Assembly: GCF_004011505.1 (NCBI RefSeq)
Contig: NZ_SAUN01000001.1
Coordinates: 11,435,501 to 11,499,500 of the forward strand
DNA: 64,000 nucleotides
Reading direction: 5' to 3'
Origin: Nonomuraea polychroma
Lineage (GTDB): Bacteria > Actinomycetota > Actinomycetes > Streptosporangiales > Streptosporangiaceae
Shown: piece after piece, positions 24,464-32,523 of the stretch
Layout: every line of letters begins with the position of its first letter
Numbering within the stretch: the first letter of the stretch is position 1
The notes under the pieces: model-generated
The model's database searches: none
The model's input: the letters and a program-made list of their open reading frames with translations, nothing else
Told to the model about the DNA's origin: nothing
Position numbers and translations under genes: made by a program

Positions 24464-24491
24464 TTTGTACTCAAATTTGAGTGGTCGTCAA
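24464..24491 (-). promoter_or_regulatory. Promoter of the PadR-DrrAB operon
   Basis: On the minus strand TTGACG (24486-24491), a 16-bp spacer and TACAAA (24464-24469). Confidence 0.5.
24470..24481. promoter_or_regulatory. PadR operator candidate, shared by both divergent promoters
   Basis: Perfect 12-bp palindrome CTCAAATTTGAG. A degenerate repeat CTCAAGTTTG lies at 24458-24467. The palindrome sits in the spacer of the padR promoter and overlaps a -35-like TTGAGT for the SDR gene. Confidence 0.6.
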
Positions 24492-24510
24492 CATCAATAA
24501 GCTGACCCTC

Positions 24511-25197
24511 ATGACTGAACGACCTACGGCGCTGGTCACCGGCGCTTCCCGGGGCATCGGCGCGGCCGTCGCCCGGGCGCTGGGACCCACGCATCACGTC
24601 ATCCTGGGCGGGCGGGACGAGAGGGCGCTCGCCGAGGTGGCGGCGGAGCTGCCCGACGCGCGGCCCTGGCCGGTGGAGCTGACCGAGATCGCTGAGGCCG
24701 ACGTCGCGGGCATCGAGCGGCTCGACGTGCTGGTGCACTCCGCGGGCATCGCCGAGCTCGGCAGGATCGCCGACCTGGCCGCCGAGGTCTGGCGCCGCAC
24801 CATGGAAGTGAACGTCGTCGCGGTGGCCGAGCTGACCAGGCTGCTGCTGCCCGCGCTCAGGGCGGCCCGCGGCCACGTCGTGTGCGTCAACTCGGGCTCC
24901 GGTCAGCGGGCGAACCCCAACTGGGCCGCCTACGCGGCCAGCAAGTTCGCGCTGAAGGCGTTCGCCGACGCCCTGCGGCTGGAGGAGCCCGAGCTCAGGG
25001 TGACCACCGTCTACCCGGGCCGGGTCGCCACCGACATGCAGCACGAGGTGCGCAGGTACGAGGGCGGTCCGTTCGAGCCCGGCAAATACCTGCGGGCGGA
25101 GAGCGTGGCGCGGGCCGTGCTGGCGACCGTCACCGCAGGTCCCGATGCCCATCTCACCGAGCTGACCCTGCGACCGGCGGCCGGGCCCGTCAGCTGA
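24511..25197 (+). CDS. Short-chain dehydrogenase/reductase
   Basis: 228 aa with the classical SDR layout: TGASRGIG (cofactor), HSAGIAELG (NAG position replaced by SAG), catalytic YAASKFALK, then YPGRV. The substrate is unknown. The start ATG at 24511 has no Shine-Dalgarno but lies about 8 nt after a TAAGCT -10 (24498-24503), so the mRNA may be leaderless. It is divergent from the PadR operon and may share its operator. The gene ends at a long hairpin made of the hut-type TGAATGGAT sequence. Confidence 0.85.
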   Translation: MTERPTALVTGASRGIGAAVARALGPTHHVILGGRDERALAEVAAELPDARPWPVELTEIAEADVAGIERLDVLVHSAGIAELGRIADLAAEVWRRTMEVNVVAVAELTRLLLPALRAARGHVVCVNSGSGQRANPNWAAYAASKFALKAFADALRLEEPELRVTTVYPGRVATDMQHEVRRYEGGPFEPGKYLRAESVARAVLATVTAGPDAHLTELTLRPAAGPVS

Positions 25198-25233
25198 ATG
25201 GATCCGCAACGAAGTGAGGACATCCATTCAGCT
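25192..25233 (+). terminator. Hairpin after the SDR gene made from hut-type repeat arms
   Basis: Arms AGCTGAATGGAT (25192-25203) and ATCCATTCAGCT (25222-25233) are perfectly complementary over 12 bp with an 18-nt loop; the first arm includes the SDR stop codon. Each arm contains a half of the TGAATGGATCCATTCA palindrome found 30 bp downstream. Confidence 0.6.
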
Positions 25234-25263
25234 CTCCGAGCCATTGGCTCGGCAAAAGAACGT

Positions 25264-25279
25264 TGAATGGATCCATTCA
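25264..25279. promoter_or_regulatory. hut-type palindromic operator before the M20-hutF-hutI operon
   Basis: Perfect palindrome TGAATGGATCCATTCA immediately upstream of TACAGT, a likely -10 (25281-25286). It would sit between -35 and -10, as for a repressor. Confidence 0.7.
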
Positions 25280-25280
25280 C

Positions 25281-25286
25281 TACAGT
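25281..25286 (+). promoter_or_regulatory. -10 element of the M20-hutF-hutI operon, leaderless start
   Basis: TACAGT is 7 nt from the ATG at 25293, so transcription should begin at or next to the start codon. Confidence 0.5.
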
Positions 25287-25292
25287 GGGTCC

Positions 25293-26456
25293 ATGCTTGA
25301 ACCACTCGCGCGCATAGGACGGGACCCGGCGACCGGCGGCTACGTCAGGGACGCCTGGTCGGAGGCCGACATGGAGCTACGGGAGTGGTTCGCGGGGGAG
25401 GCCGCGCGACGCGGCCTCGACCTGCGTGAGGACCGCAACGGCAACCTCTGGGCGTGGTGGGGCGACCCCGCGGCGCGGCCCGGCGTGGTGACCGGCAGCC
25501 ACCTCGACTCCGTACGGCAGGGCGGCGCGTACGACGGCCCGCTCGGCGTCGTGTCCGCCTTCGCCGCCCTCGACCGGCTGAAGAACCGCGGCGTGACGCC
25601 GGCGCGGCCCGTGGGCGTGGTCTGCTTCACCGACGAGGAAGGCGCCAGGTTCGGCGTGCCGTGCATGGGGTCACGCCTGCTCACCGGCGCGATCAAGCCG
25701 GACAGGGCGCTCGCGCTGACCGATGACGACGGCGACACCCTGGCCGACGTCATGGCCAGGGCCGGGCGGAAGCCGTACGCGATCGGGCGGGACGACGAGA
25801 CGCTGGCCACCGTCGGCACATTCGTGGAGCTCCATGTCGAGCAGGGCCGCGCGCTCGTCGACCAGGAACGGCCGGTAGGCGTGGCCAGCGCGATCTGGCC
25901 CCACGGGCGCTGGCGGATCGACTTCCGCGGCCGGGCCGACCACGCGGGCACCACCAGGCTCGCCGACCGCGACGACCCCATGCTGCCGTTCGCCCGCATG
26001 GTGCTGGCCGCCCGCGCGGGCGCGGAGCGGCGCGGCGTGGTGGCCACGGTCGGCAAGGTGCACGTCTCGCCCGGCAACGCCAACGCCATCCCCGGCCGGG
26101 TCTCCGCCTGGCTGGACGCCCGCGGGGCGGACGAGCGCGACGTGCGGCAATTGGTGGCGGAGCTGGCGGAAGGGATGGATGTGAAAGAGGAGTCGTGGAC
26201 GCCGGTGGTCGATTTCGACGCGGCGCTCAGGGACCGGCTGGCCCGGGTGGCGGGCGGCGACACGCCCGCGCCGATCCTGCCGACCGGCGCCGGGCACGAC
26301 GCCGGAATCATGGCCGCGGCGGGCGTGCCGGCCGGGATGTTGTTCGTCAGGAATCCCACCGGCGTGTCCCATTCCCCCGATGAGCACGCCGAGCAGGCAG
26401 ACTGCGAGGCGGGAGTCGTGGCACTGGCGCACGTGCTGGAGGATCTGTGTCGCTGA
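25293..26456 (+). CDS. M20 family amidohydrolase (allantoate/N-carbamoyl amidohydrolase-like) in the hut operon
   Basis: A 387-aa metal-dependent amidohydrolase: GSHLDSVRQGGAYDGPLGV (metal ligands His and Asp near 70-82), FTDEEGARFG (bridging Glu), LHVEQGRALV, HAGTTRLADRDD (dimerisation lid) and a C-terminal ...GAGHDAG / SHSPDEHAE (last His ligand). The family hydrolyses N-carbamoyl or N-acyl amino acids or allantoate. It is first in an operon with hutF and hutI, whose pathway needs an N-formylglutamate deformylase (HutG) that is not here; this protein is a candidate replacement. ATG at 25293 fits a leaderless mRNA and the family N-terminus. Confidence 0.88.
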   Translation: MLEPLARIGRDPATGGYVRDAWSEADMELREWFAGEAARRGLDLREDRNGNLWAWWGDPAARPGVVTGSHLDSVRQGGAYDGPLGVVSAFAALDRLKNRGVTPARPVGVVCFTDEEGARFGVPCMGSRLLTGAIKPDRALALTDDDGDTLADVMARAGRKPYAIGRDDETLATVGTFVELHVEQGRALVDQERPVGVASAIWPHGRWRIDFRGRADHAGTTRLADRDDPMLPFARMVLAARAGAERRGVVATVGKVHVSPGNANAIPGRVSAWLDARGADERDVRQLVAELAEGMDVKEESWTPVVDFDAALRDRLARVAGGDTPAPILPTGAGHDAGIMAAAGVPAGMLFVRNPTGVSHSPDEHAEQADCEAGVVALAHVLEDLCR

Positions 26457-27772
26457 CGTACTGGTGCGAGCAGGCCTGGCTGCCCGACGGCGTCGTGGAG
26501 GACGTGCTCGTCGTGGTCGAGGGCGACAGGATCGCGCGGATCGGCCAGGGCCCGCCGCCCGCCGACGCCGTACGGCTGGCAGGGATCACCGTTCCGGGCC
26601 TGGCCAACGCCCACTCGCACGCGTTCCACCGCGCGCTCAGAGGTGCCGCGCAGGAGGGCAAGGGCGACTTCTGGACCTGGCGCGATGGAATGTACGAGGT
26701 GGCCGCCCGGCTCGACCCCGACACCTACCTGCGCCTGGCCACGGCCGTCTACGCCGAGATGGCGCTGGCCGGGGTGACCTGCGTGGGCGAGTTCCACTAC
26801 CTGCACCACGCGCCGGGCGGCAAGCCGTACGACGACCCCAACGCCATGGGCCACGTCCTCGTCCAGGCCGCCCGCGACGCCGGGCTGCGCATCGCGCTGC
26901 TCGACACCTGCTACCTGTCCGGCGGCATGGGCGCCCCGCTGACCGGTGCGCAGACCCGGTTCGGGGACGGGGACGCCGAGCGCTGGGCCGTCAGGGCCGA
27001 CGACCTGGCCGCCCGCTACGAAGGTCAGCCGGACGTGGAGATCGGCGCGGCCATCCATTCGGTACGGGCGGTGCGGCCGGAGCAGATGCCGGTCATCGCC
27101 GAGTTCTCCCACCGGCACGCCGCGCCCCTGCACGTGCACGTCTCCGAACAGCGGGCGGAGAACACGGCCTGCGTCGAGATGTACGCCGCCACGCCCGTCC
27201 AGCTTCTCCACGAGCACGGGGCGCTGGGACCACGCTCGACCGCCGTGCACGCCACCCACCTGACCGACGTGGACGTCGAGTTGCTCGCCCACTCGGGCAC
27301 GCACATCTGCATGTGCCCCACCACCGAACGCGACCTCGCCGACGGGATCGGCCCCGCGAGGACCCTCGCCGACCGGGGCGCGCCGATCACGCTCGGCTCC
27401 GACAGCCACGCCGTGATCGACCTGTTCGAAGAGGCCAGGGCGGTCGAGCTGGACGAGCGGCTGGCCAGCGGGAAACGCGGCCATTGGACCGCCGCCGACC
27501 TGCTCGCCGCCGCCACGAGCGCCGGCCACACCTCGCTCGGCTTCGCCGACGCGGGCATGCTCGTGGCCGGCGCGCGAGCCGACCTGGTGTCGGTACGCCT
27601 CGACTCCGTCCGTACGGCGGGCGCGAGAGGACCGGAGGCCGTGGTGTTCGCGGCCACGGCGGCCGACGTGCACTCGGTGGTGTCCAACGGGCGTCGCGTG
27701 GTCGAGGACGGCAGGCACGTGCTGGGCGACGTCGGATCCCTGCTGGCCGAGGCGATTGGAGCGCTGCGATGA
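26447..27772 (+). CDS. hutF: Formimidoylglutamate deiminase
   Basis: It converts N-formimidoyl-L-glutamate to N-formyl-L-glutamate and ammonia. The 441-aa amidohydrolase-superfamily barrel has NAHSHAFHRALRG (metal-binding HxH near residue 55), HVHVSEQ (second His), HATHLTD and GSDSHAVIDLFEE (catalytic Asp). GTG at 26447 overlaps the end of the M20 gene by 10 bp; GGAGGA is only 3 nt away, a short spacer. It overlaps hutI by four bases. This defines the two-step HutF/deformylase branch of histidine degradation, not the one-step formiminoglutamase. Confidence 0.93.
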   Translation: MSLTYWCEQAWLPDGVVEDVLVVVEGDRIARIGQGPPPADAVRLAGITVPGLANAHSHAFHRALRGAAQEGKGDFWTWRDGMYEVAARLDPDTYLRLATAVYAEMALAGVTCVGEFHYLHHAPGGKPYDDPNAMGHVLVQAARDAGLRIALLDTCYLSGGMGAPLTGAQTRFGDGDAERWAVRADDLAARYEGQPDVEIGAAIHSVRAVRPEQMPVIAEFSHRHAAPLHVHVSEQRAENTACVEMYAATPVQLLHEHGALGPRSTAVHATHLTDVDVELLAHSGTHICMCPTTERDLADGIGPARTLADRGAPITLGSDSHAVIDLFEEARAVELDERLASGKRGHWTAADLLAAATSAGHTSLGFADAGMLVAGARADLVSVRLDSVRTAGARGPEAVVFAATAADVHSVVSNGRRVVEDGRHVLGDVGSLLAEAIGALR

Positions 27773-28953
27773 CCACGACCCTCGTCGACGGCATCGGGCT
27801 GCTGTACACCGGCGACCCGGAGCGGGAGGAGATCGCCGACGCGGCTCTGGTCCTGGCCGACGGCCTGGTGGCCTGGGTGGGCTCCGCCGCGCGGGCCCCC
27901 GACGCCGACGAGCGGGTGGACGTGCGGGGGCGCGCCGTCATCCCCGGCTTCGTCGACAGCCACGCGCATCTGATCTTCGCCGGCGACCGGACGGCCGAGT
28001 TCCAGGCCCGGATGTCCGGCGAGTCCTATACCGGGGGCGGCATCAGGACCACCGTCGCCGCCACCCGCCAGGCCGGCGACGCCGAGCTCGCGGCGCGCGC
28101 CCGCGCTCTCGTGAACGAGATGCGCGCCCAGGGCACCACCACCGTGGAGATCAAGAGCGGCTACGGGCTGACCGTCGAGGACGAGCGGCGCTCGTTGGAG
28201 ATCGCCGCCGGGCTGACCGGCGAGACGACGTTCCTGGGGGCGCACGTGGTGCCCGCGGACATGGACGCCGACTCCTACGTGCGGCTCGTGGCCGGGGAGA
28301 TGCTGGAGGCGTGCGCGCCGTACGCCAAGTGGGTGGACGTGTTCTGCGAGCGCGGGGCGTTCGACGGGGACCAGACGCGGGAGATCCTCAGCGCCGGGAT
28401 GAAGGCGGGGCTGGGGGTGCGGGTGCACGCCAACCAGCTTGGCGAGGGGCCGGGGGTGCGGATCGCCTGCGAGCTGGGCGCCGCCTCGGCGGACCACTGC
28501 ACGCACCTGACCGCGGCGGACGTGGACGCGCTGGCCGCCTCGGAGACGGTCGCGACGTTGCTGCCCGGGGCCGAGTTCTCGACGAGGTCGCCGTACCCGG
28601 ACGCCAGGCGGCTGATCGACGCCGGGGTCACCGTGGCGCTGGCCACCGACTGCAACCCCGGGTCGTCGTACACGTCGTCGATGGCGTTCTGCGTCGCGCT
28701 GGCCGTGCGCGAGATGCGGATGACGCCGCTGGAGGCGATCAGGGCGGCCACGTACGGCGGGGCACGCGCGTTGCGGCGTACGGACGTAGGGTGGCTGCGG
28801 CCTGGAGCCCGCGCGAACCTTGTCGTGCTCGACGCCCCGTCATACGTCCATCTGGCCTACCGGCCCGGCGTTCCCCTCGTTCACCAGGTGTTCCAGGACG
28901 GTCTCCTCCTTGAGGAGGACATCCAGAACCCTCCCTCGGACGTAGTGCTTTAG
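27769..28953 (+). CDS. hutI: Imidazolonepropionase
   Basis: It opens the ring of 4-imidazolone-5-propionate to N-formimidoyl-glutamate. 394 aa with FVDSHAHLIFAGDR (metal HxH), TTTVEIKSGYGL, HANQLGEGPGV, SADHCTHL and ATDCNPGSSYTSSM (catalytic Asp). The ATG overlaps the hutF stop (ATGA). The operon ends here, followed 67 bp later by a sigma factor gene on the same strand. Confidence 0.96.
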   Translation: MTTTLVDGIGLLYTGDPEREEIADAALVLADGLVAWVGSAARAPDADERVDVRGRAVIPGFVDSHAHLIFAGDRTAEFQARMSGESYTGGGIRTTVAATRQAGDAELAARARALVNEMRAQGTTTVEIKSGYGLTVEDERRSLEIAAGLTGETTFLGAHVVPADMDADSYVRLVAGEMLEACAPYAKWVDVFCERGAFDGDQTREILSAGMKAGLGVRVHANQLGEGPGVRIACELGAASADHCTHLTAADVDALAASETVATLLPGAEFSTRSPYPDARRLIDAGVTVALATDCNPGSSYTSSMAFCVALAVREMRMTPLEAIRAATYGGARALRRTDVGWLRPGARANLVVLDAPSYVHLAYRPGVPLVHQVFQDGLLLEEDIQNPPSDVVL

Positions 28954-29020
28954 GGAATCTTTGCATCTGGTCGGACGTTGGCCGGATATAGAACGCAGCT
29001 GCGGAACGAGGTGCCTGGGG

Positions 29021-29962
29021 ATGGCAAGGCCTACGGGGAGTCGCACGCAGGAGCAGCACGTCGCGGATCGCGATCTGCTAGGGACATACCTGGCGGAAAT
29101 CGGCCGGGTCCCGCTGCTCACAGCGGAGGAAGAGGTGGAGCTCGCCAAGCGGATCGAGGCGGGACTCTTCGCCGAGCAGTTGCTCGACAGCGGGGGCTCG
29201 GAGCCGCGCATCGGGGACGCGGCCGACGAGGAGCTTGAGCGCCTGGCCATCTCGGGTCAGCGGGCCAAGGACGAGTTCATCCAGGCCAACCTGCGCCTGG
29301 TGGTGGCGGTGGCCAGGAAATACTCGGGCCGGGGGATGCCGCTCATCGATCTGGTCCAGGAGGGGAACCTGGGCCTGGTGCGGGCGGTGGAGAAGTTCGA
29401 CTACCGGCGGGGGTACAAGTTCTCGACATACGCGACGTGGTGGATCAGGCAGTCGGTGGGGCGGGCCATCCACGAGCAGGCGCGGCCTGTGCGGCTGCCG
29501 ACGCACGCGGGGGAGCAGATGACCCGGTTGATGCGGGTACGCCGGGACATGCTGGCCGAGTTCGACGCCGAGCCGACCGATGACGACCTCGCCGAGATCC
29601 TCGACCTGCCGATCGAGCGGGTGCGGGAGCTGCGGCGCTGGGCCTCCGACCCGGTCTCGCTCCAGCTCGGGGTGGGTGACGAGGACGAGACCGAGCTCGG
29701 TGACATGATCGCGGACGAGACGTGGGCCGATCCCGAGCAGCAGGCCATCGACATCCTGGAGCGGGAGCGGCTGGAGTTGTGGCTGACCGGGCTCGAGGGG
29801 CCGACCAGCGAGATGTTGCGGTGGCGGTATGGGCTGGTGGACGGGCGTGAGCACACGTTGACGGAGGTGGGCGAACGGTACGGCATCGGCCGCGACCGCG
29901 CCCGCCGCATCGAACGCGACGCCCTGGCCCGCCTCCGCAAGATGGCCACGGCCGCCGCCTGA
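29021..29962 (+). CDS. RNA polymerase sigma-70 factor, group 2 (HrdB/SigB-like)
   Basis: 313 aa. Region 1.2 (DLLGTYLAEIGRVPLLTAEEEVELAKRI), region 2 with the recognition helix motifs (IDLVQEGNLGLVRAVEKFDYRRG, YKFSTYATWWIRQSV), region 3 and region 4.2 (TLTEVGERYGIGRDRARRIERDALARLRK) are all present, so it recognises -10/-35 promoters of the housekeeping type. It lacks the long acidic region 1.1 of the essential group-1 factor, which makes it an alternative principal-like sigma. ATG at 29021 has GAGGTG 7 nt upstream. Its regulon cannot be told from here. Confidence 0.9.
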   Translation: MARPTGSRTQEQHVADRDLLGTYLAEIGRVPLLTAEEEVELAKRIEAGLFAEQLLDSGGSEPRIGDAADEELERLAISGQRAKDEFIQANLRLVVAVARKYSGRGMPLIDLVQEGNLGLVRAVEKFDYRRGYKFSTYATWWIRQSVGRAIHEQARPVRLPTHAGEQMTRLMRVRRDMLAEFDAEPTDDDLAEILDLPIERVRELRRWASDPVSLQLGVGDEDETELGDMIADETWADPEQQAIDILERERLELWLTGLEGPTSEMLRWRYGLVDGREHTLTEVGERYGIGRDRARRIERDALARLRKMATAAA

Positions 29963-29976
29963 CCTCCTTCTTTCCC

Positions 29977-30008
29977 AGCCGCCGGTTCCGTACTCGGAGC
30001 CGGCGGCT
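29977..30008 (+). terminator. Terminator of the sigma factor gene
   Basis: Arms AGCCGCCGG (29977-29985) and CCGGCGGCT (30000-30008), loop 14 nt, followed by CACTTTTG. Confidence 0.65.
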
Positions 30009-30288
30009 CACTTTTGCCCGGCCCTTCACCGACGCCGCCCCATCCCCACGCCCGCCGTCCCCCCGGTCACATGCCGGCTGGGCCGCGCGTCGGCTCGCCC
30101 CCCACGCGCCCGGTCACATGCCGGCTGGGCCGCGCGTCGGCTCGGCCCCCACGCGCCCGGCCACTACGGCGCGGGGTCGCGGGGGGGAGGGGGGAGGCTG
30201 ACGTGGGTTGTTCGGCGTGGCCGGTCGGGCGCGGGTGTCGGACCGGGCGCGGGGTGGCGGCTTCGCGGGGCCGGCCTGGCGGGTGGCG
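30009..30288. other. Non-coding region between sigma factor and TetR genes
   Basis: It contains a 47-bp tandem duplication (30064-30157) and a G/C-rich low-complexity stretch. No gene, RNA or promoter is supported. Confidence 0.5.
30064..30157. repeat. 47-bp tandem duplication
   Basis: Two units, 30064-30110 and 30111-30157, begin CGGTCACATGCCGGCTGGGC and differ at one base out of 47. They are followed by a partial, decayed third start (CGGCCACTACGGCG). Confidence 0.9.
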
Positions 30289-30858
30289 TCAGGTGGAGTG
30301 GAGGAGGCGGCGGAGGAATTCTTCGACGGCCGCCTCGGCGGCGGCGTGGTCGCCGCGCCGCGCCACCAGCAGCACGCTCTCGTTGATGGCGGCCAGCAGC
30401 ATGTGCGCGTGCAGGTCAAGAAACTCGGCCGGCACCGCCTTCGTGGCCTTCAGGGCCGACTTCAGCATGCCGAACGAGTAGCGCTCCTCCATGGCCCGCC
30501 ACCGCTCCCAGCCCAGCACCGCAGGCGCGTCGATGAGCACGATCTGCTTGATGACCGGGTCACCGGCGAGCCTGAGCCAGGCCAGGACCCCGGCCCTCAG
30601 TGACGCGGCAGGGTCGGTGATGCCGCGGACCGCCTCCATGATCTTGACCTGGACGGCCGACTCAGTGGCCTCGAGCACCGCCTCGAACAAGACGTCCTTG
30701 CCCGCGTAATGGTGGTAGAGCGCCCCCCTGCTCAGCCCGGTCTCCTGCAGGACCGTCTCGATCGAGGTGTCGTCGTAGCCCCGCTCGGCGAACAGCCGCG
30801 TGGCGATGGCCAGGACCTTGTCGCGGGTGGCCGCGCCGCGCTCCGCCTTCAGGTTCAT
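30289..30858 (-). CDS. TetR-family regulator
   Basis: 189 aa with an N-terminal TetR helix-turn-helix (ATRDKVLAIATRLFAERGYDDTSIETVLQETGLSRGALYHHYAGKDVLFEAVLEA split over residues 9-60) and a helical ligand domain. The ATG at 30858 has no Shine-Dalgarno; TACAGT lies 8 nt upstream, so it is probably leaderless. It is divergent from an alpha/beta hydrolase gene; the operator region between them holds a perfect palindrome, so it likely represses that gene. Confidence 0.9.
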   Translation of the reverse strand: MNLKAERGAATRDKVLAIATRLFAERGYDDTSIETVLQETGLSRGALYHHYAGKDVLFEAVLEATESAVQVKIMEAVRGITDPAASLRAGVLAWLRLAGDPVIKQIVLIDAPAVLGWERWRAMEERYSFGMLKSALKATKAVPAEFLDLHAHMLLAAINESVLLVARRGDHAAAEAAVEEFLRRLLHST

Positions 30859-30900
30859 GGAATCACTGTAGACAAACCGTCAGTCAGTCGGTAATTTCAT

Positions 30901-30917
30901 AGACCGACAGTCGGTCT
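30901..30917. promoter_or_regulatory. TetR operator candidate
   Basis: Perfect palindrome AGACCGACAGTCGGTCT. A degenerate copy ACCGTCAGTCAGTCGGT lies at 30876-30892 over the TetR gene's own promoter spacer. Confidence 0.7.
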
Positions 30918-30940
30918 GTAATCCGGGATGGAGGCCATCC

Positions 30941-31750
30941 GTGGACGGCATCACCTACGTGGACGTCGGGCAGGGGCCGGTGGCACTGTTCGTGCACGGC
31001 GTCGGCACCAGCTCGTACCTGTGGCGCAACGTCATCGCCGAGCTCCGCGACGAGCGCCGCTGCGTCGCCATCGACCTACCGCTGCACGGCGGCAGCGCAC
31101 CGCGCGACGACCTGTCGATGCCCGCGCTCGCCGAGGCCGTGGAGGAGCTGTGCGAAGAGCTCGGCCTCACCGACGTGGATCTCGTCGCCAACGACACGGG
31201 CGGCGCCGTCGCCCAGATCTTCGCCGTACGGCACCGCCACCGGCTCCGTACGCTCACCCTCACCAACTGCGACGTGCACACCAACGCCCCGCCCGAGGCG
31301 TTCAAGCCCACCGTCGAGCTGGCGGCCAGGGGCGAGCTGGCCGCGCTCACCGCCGCCGTGCTCGACCAGCCGGAGCTGGTGGCGAAAACCGCCTTCGGGG
31401 AGGGTTACGAGCGAATCGACGACCCGGCCGCGCTGGTGGACGCGTACCTGCGGCCGATCCTGGCCAAGCCGGACGGCGGCCGGGCCTTCGAGCGCCTGCT
31501 GGCCTCCATCGACGCCAAGGACATGATCGCCATCGAGCCGCAGCTCACCGTGCTCACCGTGCCGACGCTCGTGGTGTGGGGCACGGGCGATGTGTTCTTC
31601 GACGTGAGCTGGGCCCGCTGGCTGCGCGACACGATCCCCGGTGTCAGGGAGATCGTCGAGGTCGAAGGCGGCCGGTTGTTCTTCCCCGACGAGCGGGCCG
31701 CCGAGCTGGTGCCGCATTTGCGGCGCTTCTGGGCGGCGCAGAAGTCATAG
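30941..31750 (+). CDS. Alpha/beta hydrolase with Asp nucleophile (haloalkane dehalogenase/epoxide hydrolase-like)
   Basis: 269 aa, alpha/beta hydrolase fold: oxyanion motif HGVGTSSYLW (about 25-34), nucleophile elbow VANDTGGAV in place of GxSxG, so the nucleophile should be Asp (about residue 86), as in dehalogenases and epoxide hydrolases; acid region VVWGTGDVFF. The usual late catalytic His is not obvious (EVEGGRLFFPDERA occupies that place), so activity should be tested. GTG at 30941 has GGAGG 7 nt upstream. It is divergent from TetR, with an operator in its promoter, and is followed after 10 bp by a MOSC gene. Confidence 0.8.
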   Translation: MDGITYVDVGQGPVALFVHGVGTSSYLWRNVIAELRDERRCVAIDLPLHGGSAPRDDLSMPALAEAVEELCEELGLTDVDLVANDTGGAVAQIFAVRHRHRLRTLTLTNCDVHTNAPPEAFKPTVELAARGELAALTAAVLDQPELVAKTAFGEGYERIDDPAALVDAYLRPILAKPDGGRAFERLLASIDAKDMIAIEPQLTVLTVPTLVVWGTGDVFFDVSWARWLRDTIPGVREIVEVEGGRLFFPDERAAELVPHLRRFWAAQKS

Positions 31751-31760
31751 GCTGCCTTGC

Positions 31761-32522
31761 GTGCATGTCGAAACGCTGCGTCGTTATCCGGTCAAATCGA
31801 TGCTGGGTGAGGAGATCGGCGAGAGCGAGGTGACCGCGCGCGGGCTGACCGGTGATCGGGTGCGGGCGGTGCTCGACGTCGCCACCGGGAAGATCGCCAG
31901 CGCGAAGAACCCGCGGCTCTGGCGCGATCTGCTGACGATCGAAGGGGCGCGGGTCCCGGGCGACGCGGAGTTGTCCCGGCTGCTCGGGCGCGAGGTGCGG
32001 CTGATCGACGTGCCGCCGGAGGGCGCCGAGTTCGAGCGCTCCGTTCCGGAGCGGGTGCTGGCCGAGGGTATCGAGGCGGAGGTGCCCCACACGGTCGGCA
32101 CGCTGGGGGGCGCCTCGCCTGAGGGCACGTTCTTCGATTTCGCGCCGGTCCACCTGATCTCGACCTCCGCCGTCCAGCGGATCGGCGCGCTCAGCCCGCG
32201 CGGGCACGTCGAGACCCTGCGCTACCGGCCCAACCTGGTCATCGCCACCGACCATCCGGGCTTCCCCGAGAACGACTGGGTGGGCCGGGAGCTGCACGTC
32301 GGTGACGACGTGGTGCTGGAGGTCATCGTGGCCAGCCCGCGCTGCGCCGTGCCGACGCTGGCGCACGGGCCGCTCGCGCGTGACGTCGAGGCGTTGCGCA
32401 CGGTGGCCAGGCACAACCGGGTGCCGGTGTTCGACATGGGGCCGCAGCCGTGCGCGGGGGTGTACGCGCGGGTGCTGCGGCCCGGCCGGATCAGCAAGGG
32501 CGATCCGGTACGCCTCACCTGA
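31761..32522 (+). CDS. MOSC domain protein with N-terminal beta-barrel
   Basis: 253 aa. The N-terminal MOSC_N barrel begins VHVETLRRYPVKSMLGEEI (about 1-110) and the MOSC domain follows (about 115-250: DFAPVHLISTSAVQRI, RYRPNLVIATD, ELHVGDDVVLEVIVASPRCAVPT). The CAVPT-type Cys is the conserved molybdenum-cofactor sulfur-carrier residue of this fold. It probably handles sulfur for molybdoenzymes or reduces N-hydroxylated compounds. GTG at 31761 follows the hydrolase stop by 10 nt; no strong Shine-Dalgarno is seen, so coupling is likely. Confidence 0.87.
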   Translation: MHVETLRRYPVKSMLGEEIGESEVTARGLTGDRVRAVLDVATGKIASAKNPRLWRDLLTIEGARVPGDAELSRLLGREVRLIDVPPEGAEFERSVPERVLAEGIEAEVPHTVGTLGGASPEGTFFDFAPVHLISTSAVQRIGALSPRGHVETLRYRPNLVIATDHPGFPENDWVGRELHVGDDVVLEVIVASPRCAVPTLAHGPLARDVEALRTVARHNRVPVFDMGPQPCAGVYARVLRPGRISKGDPVRLT

Positions 32523-32523
32523 C

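Noticed and set aside
26380..27768. Upstream extension of the hutI frame over hutF
   Set aside because: The frame is open but the residues are low-complexity Arg/Gly/Ala; hutF motifs lie in another frame and hutI has an ATG at 27769 with the family N-terminus.
30064..30157. CRISPR-like direct repeats
   Set aside because: Only two adjacent copies with no spacers and no cas genes.
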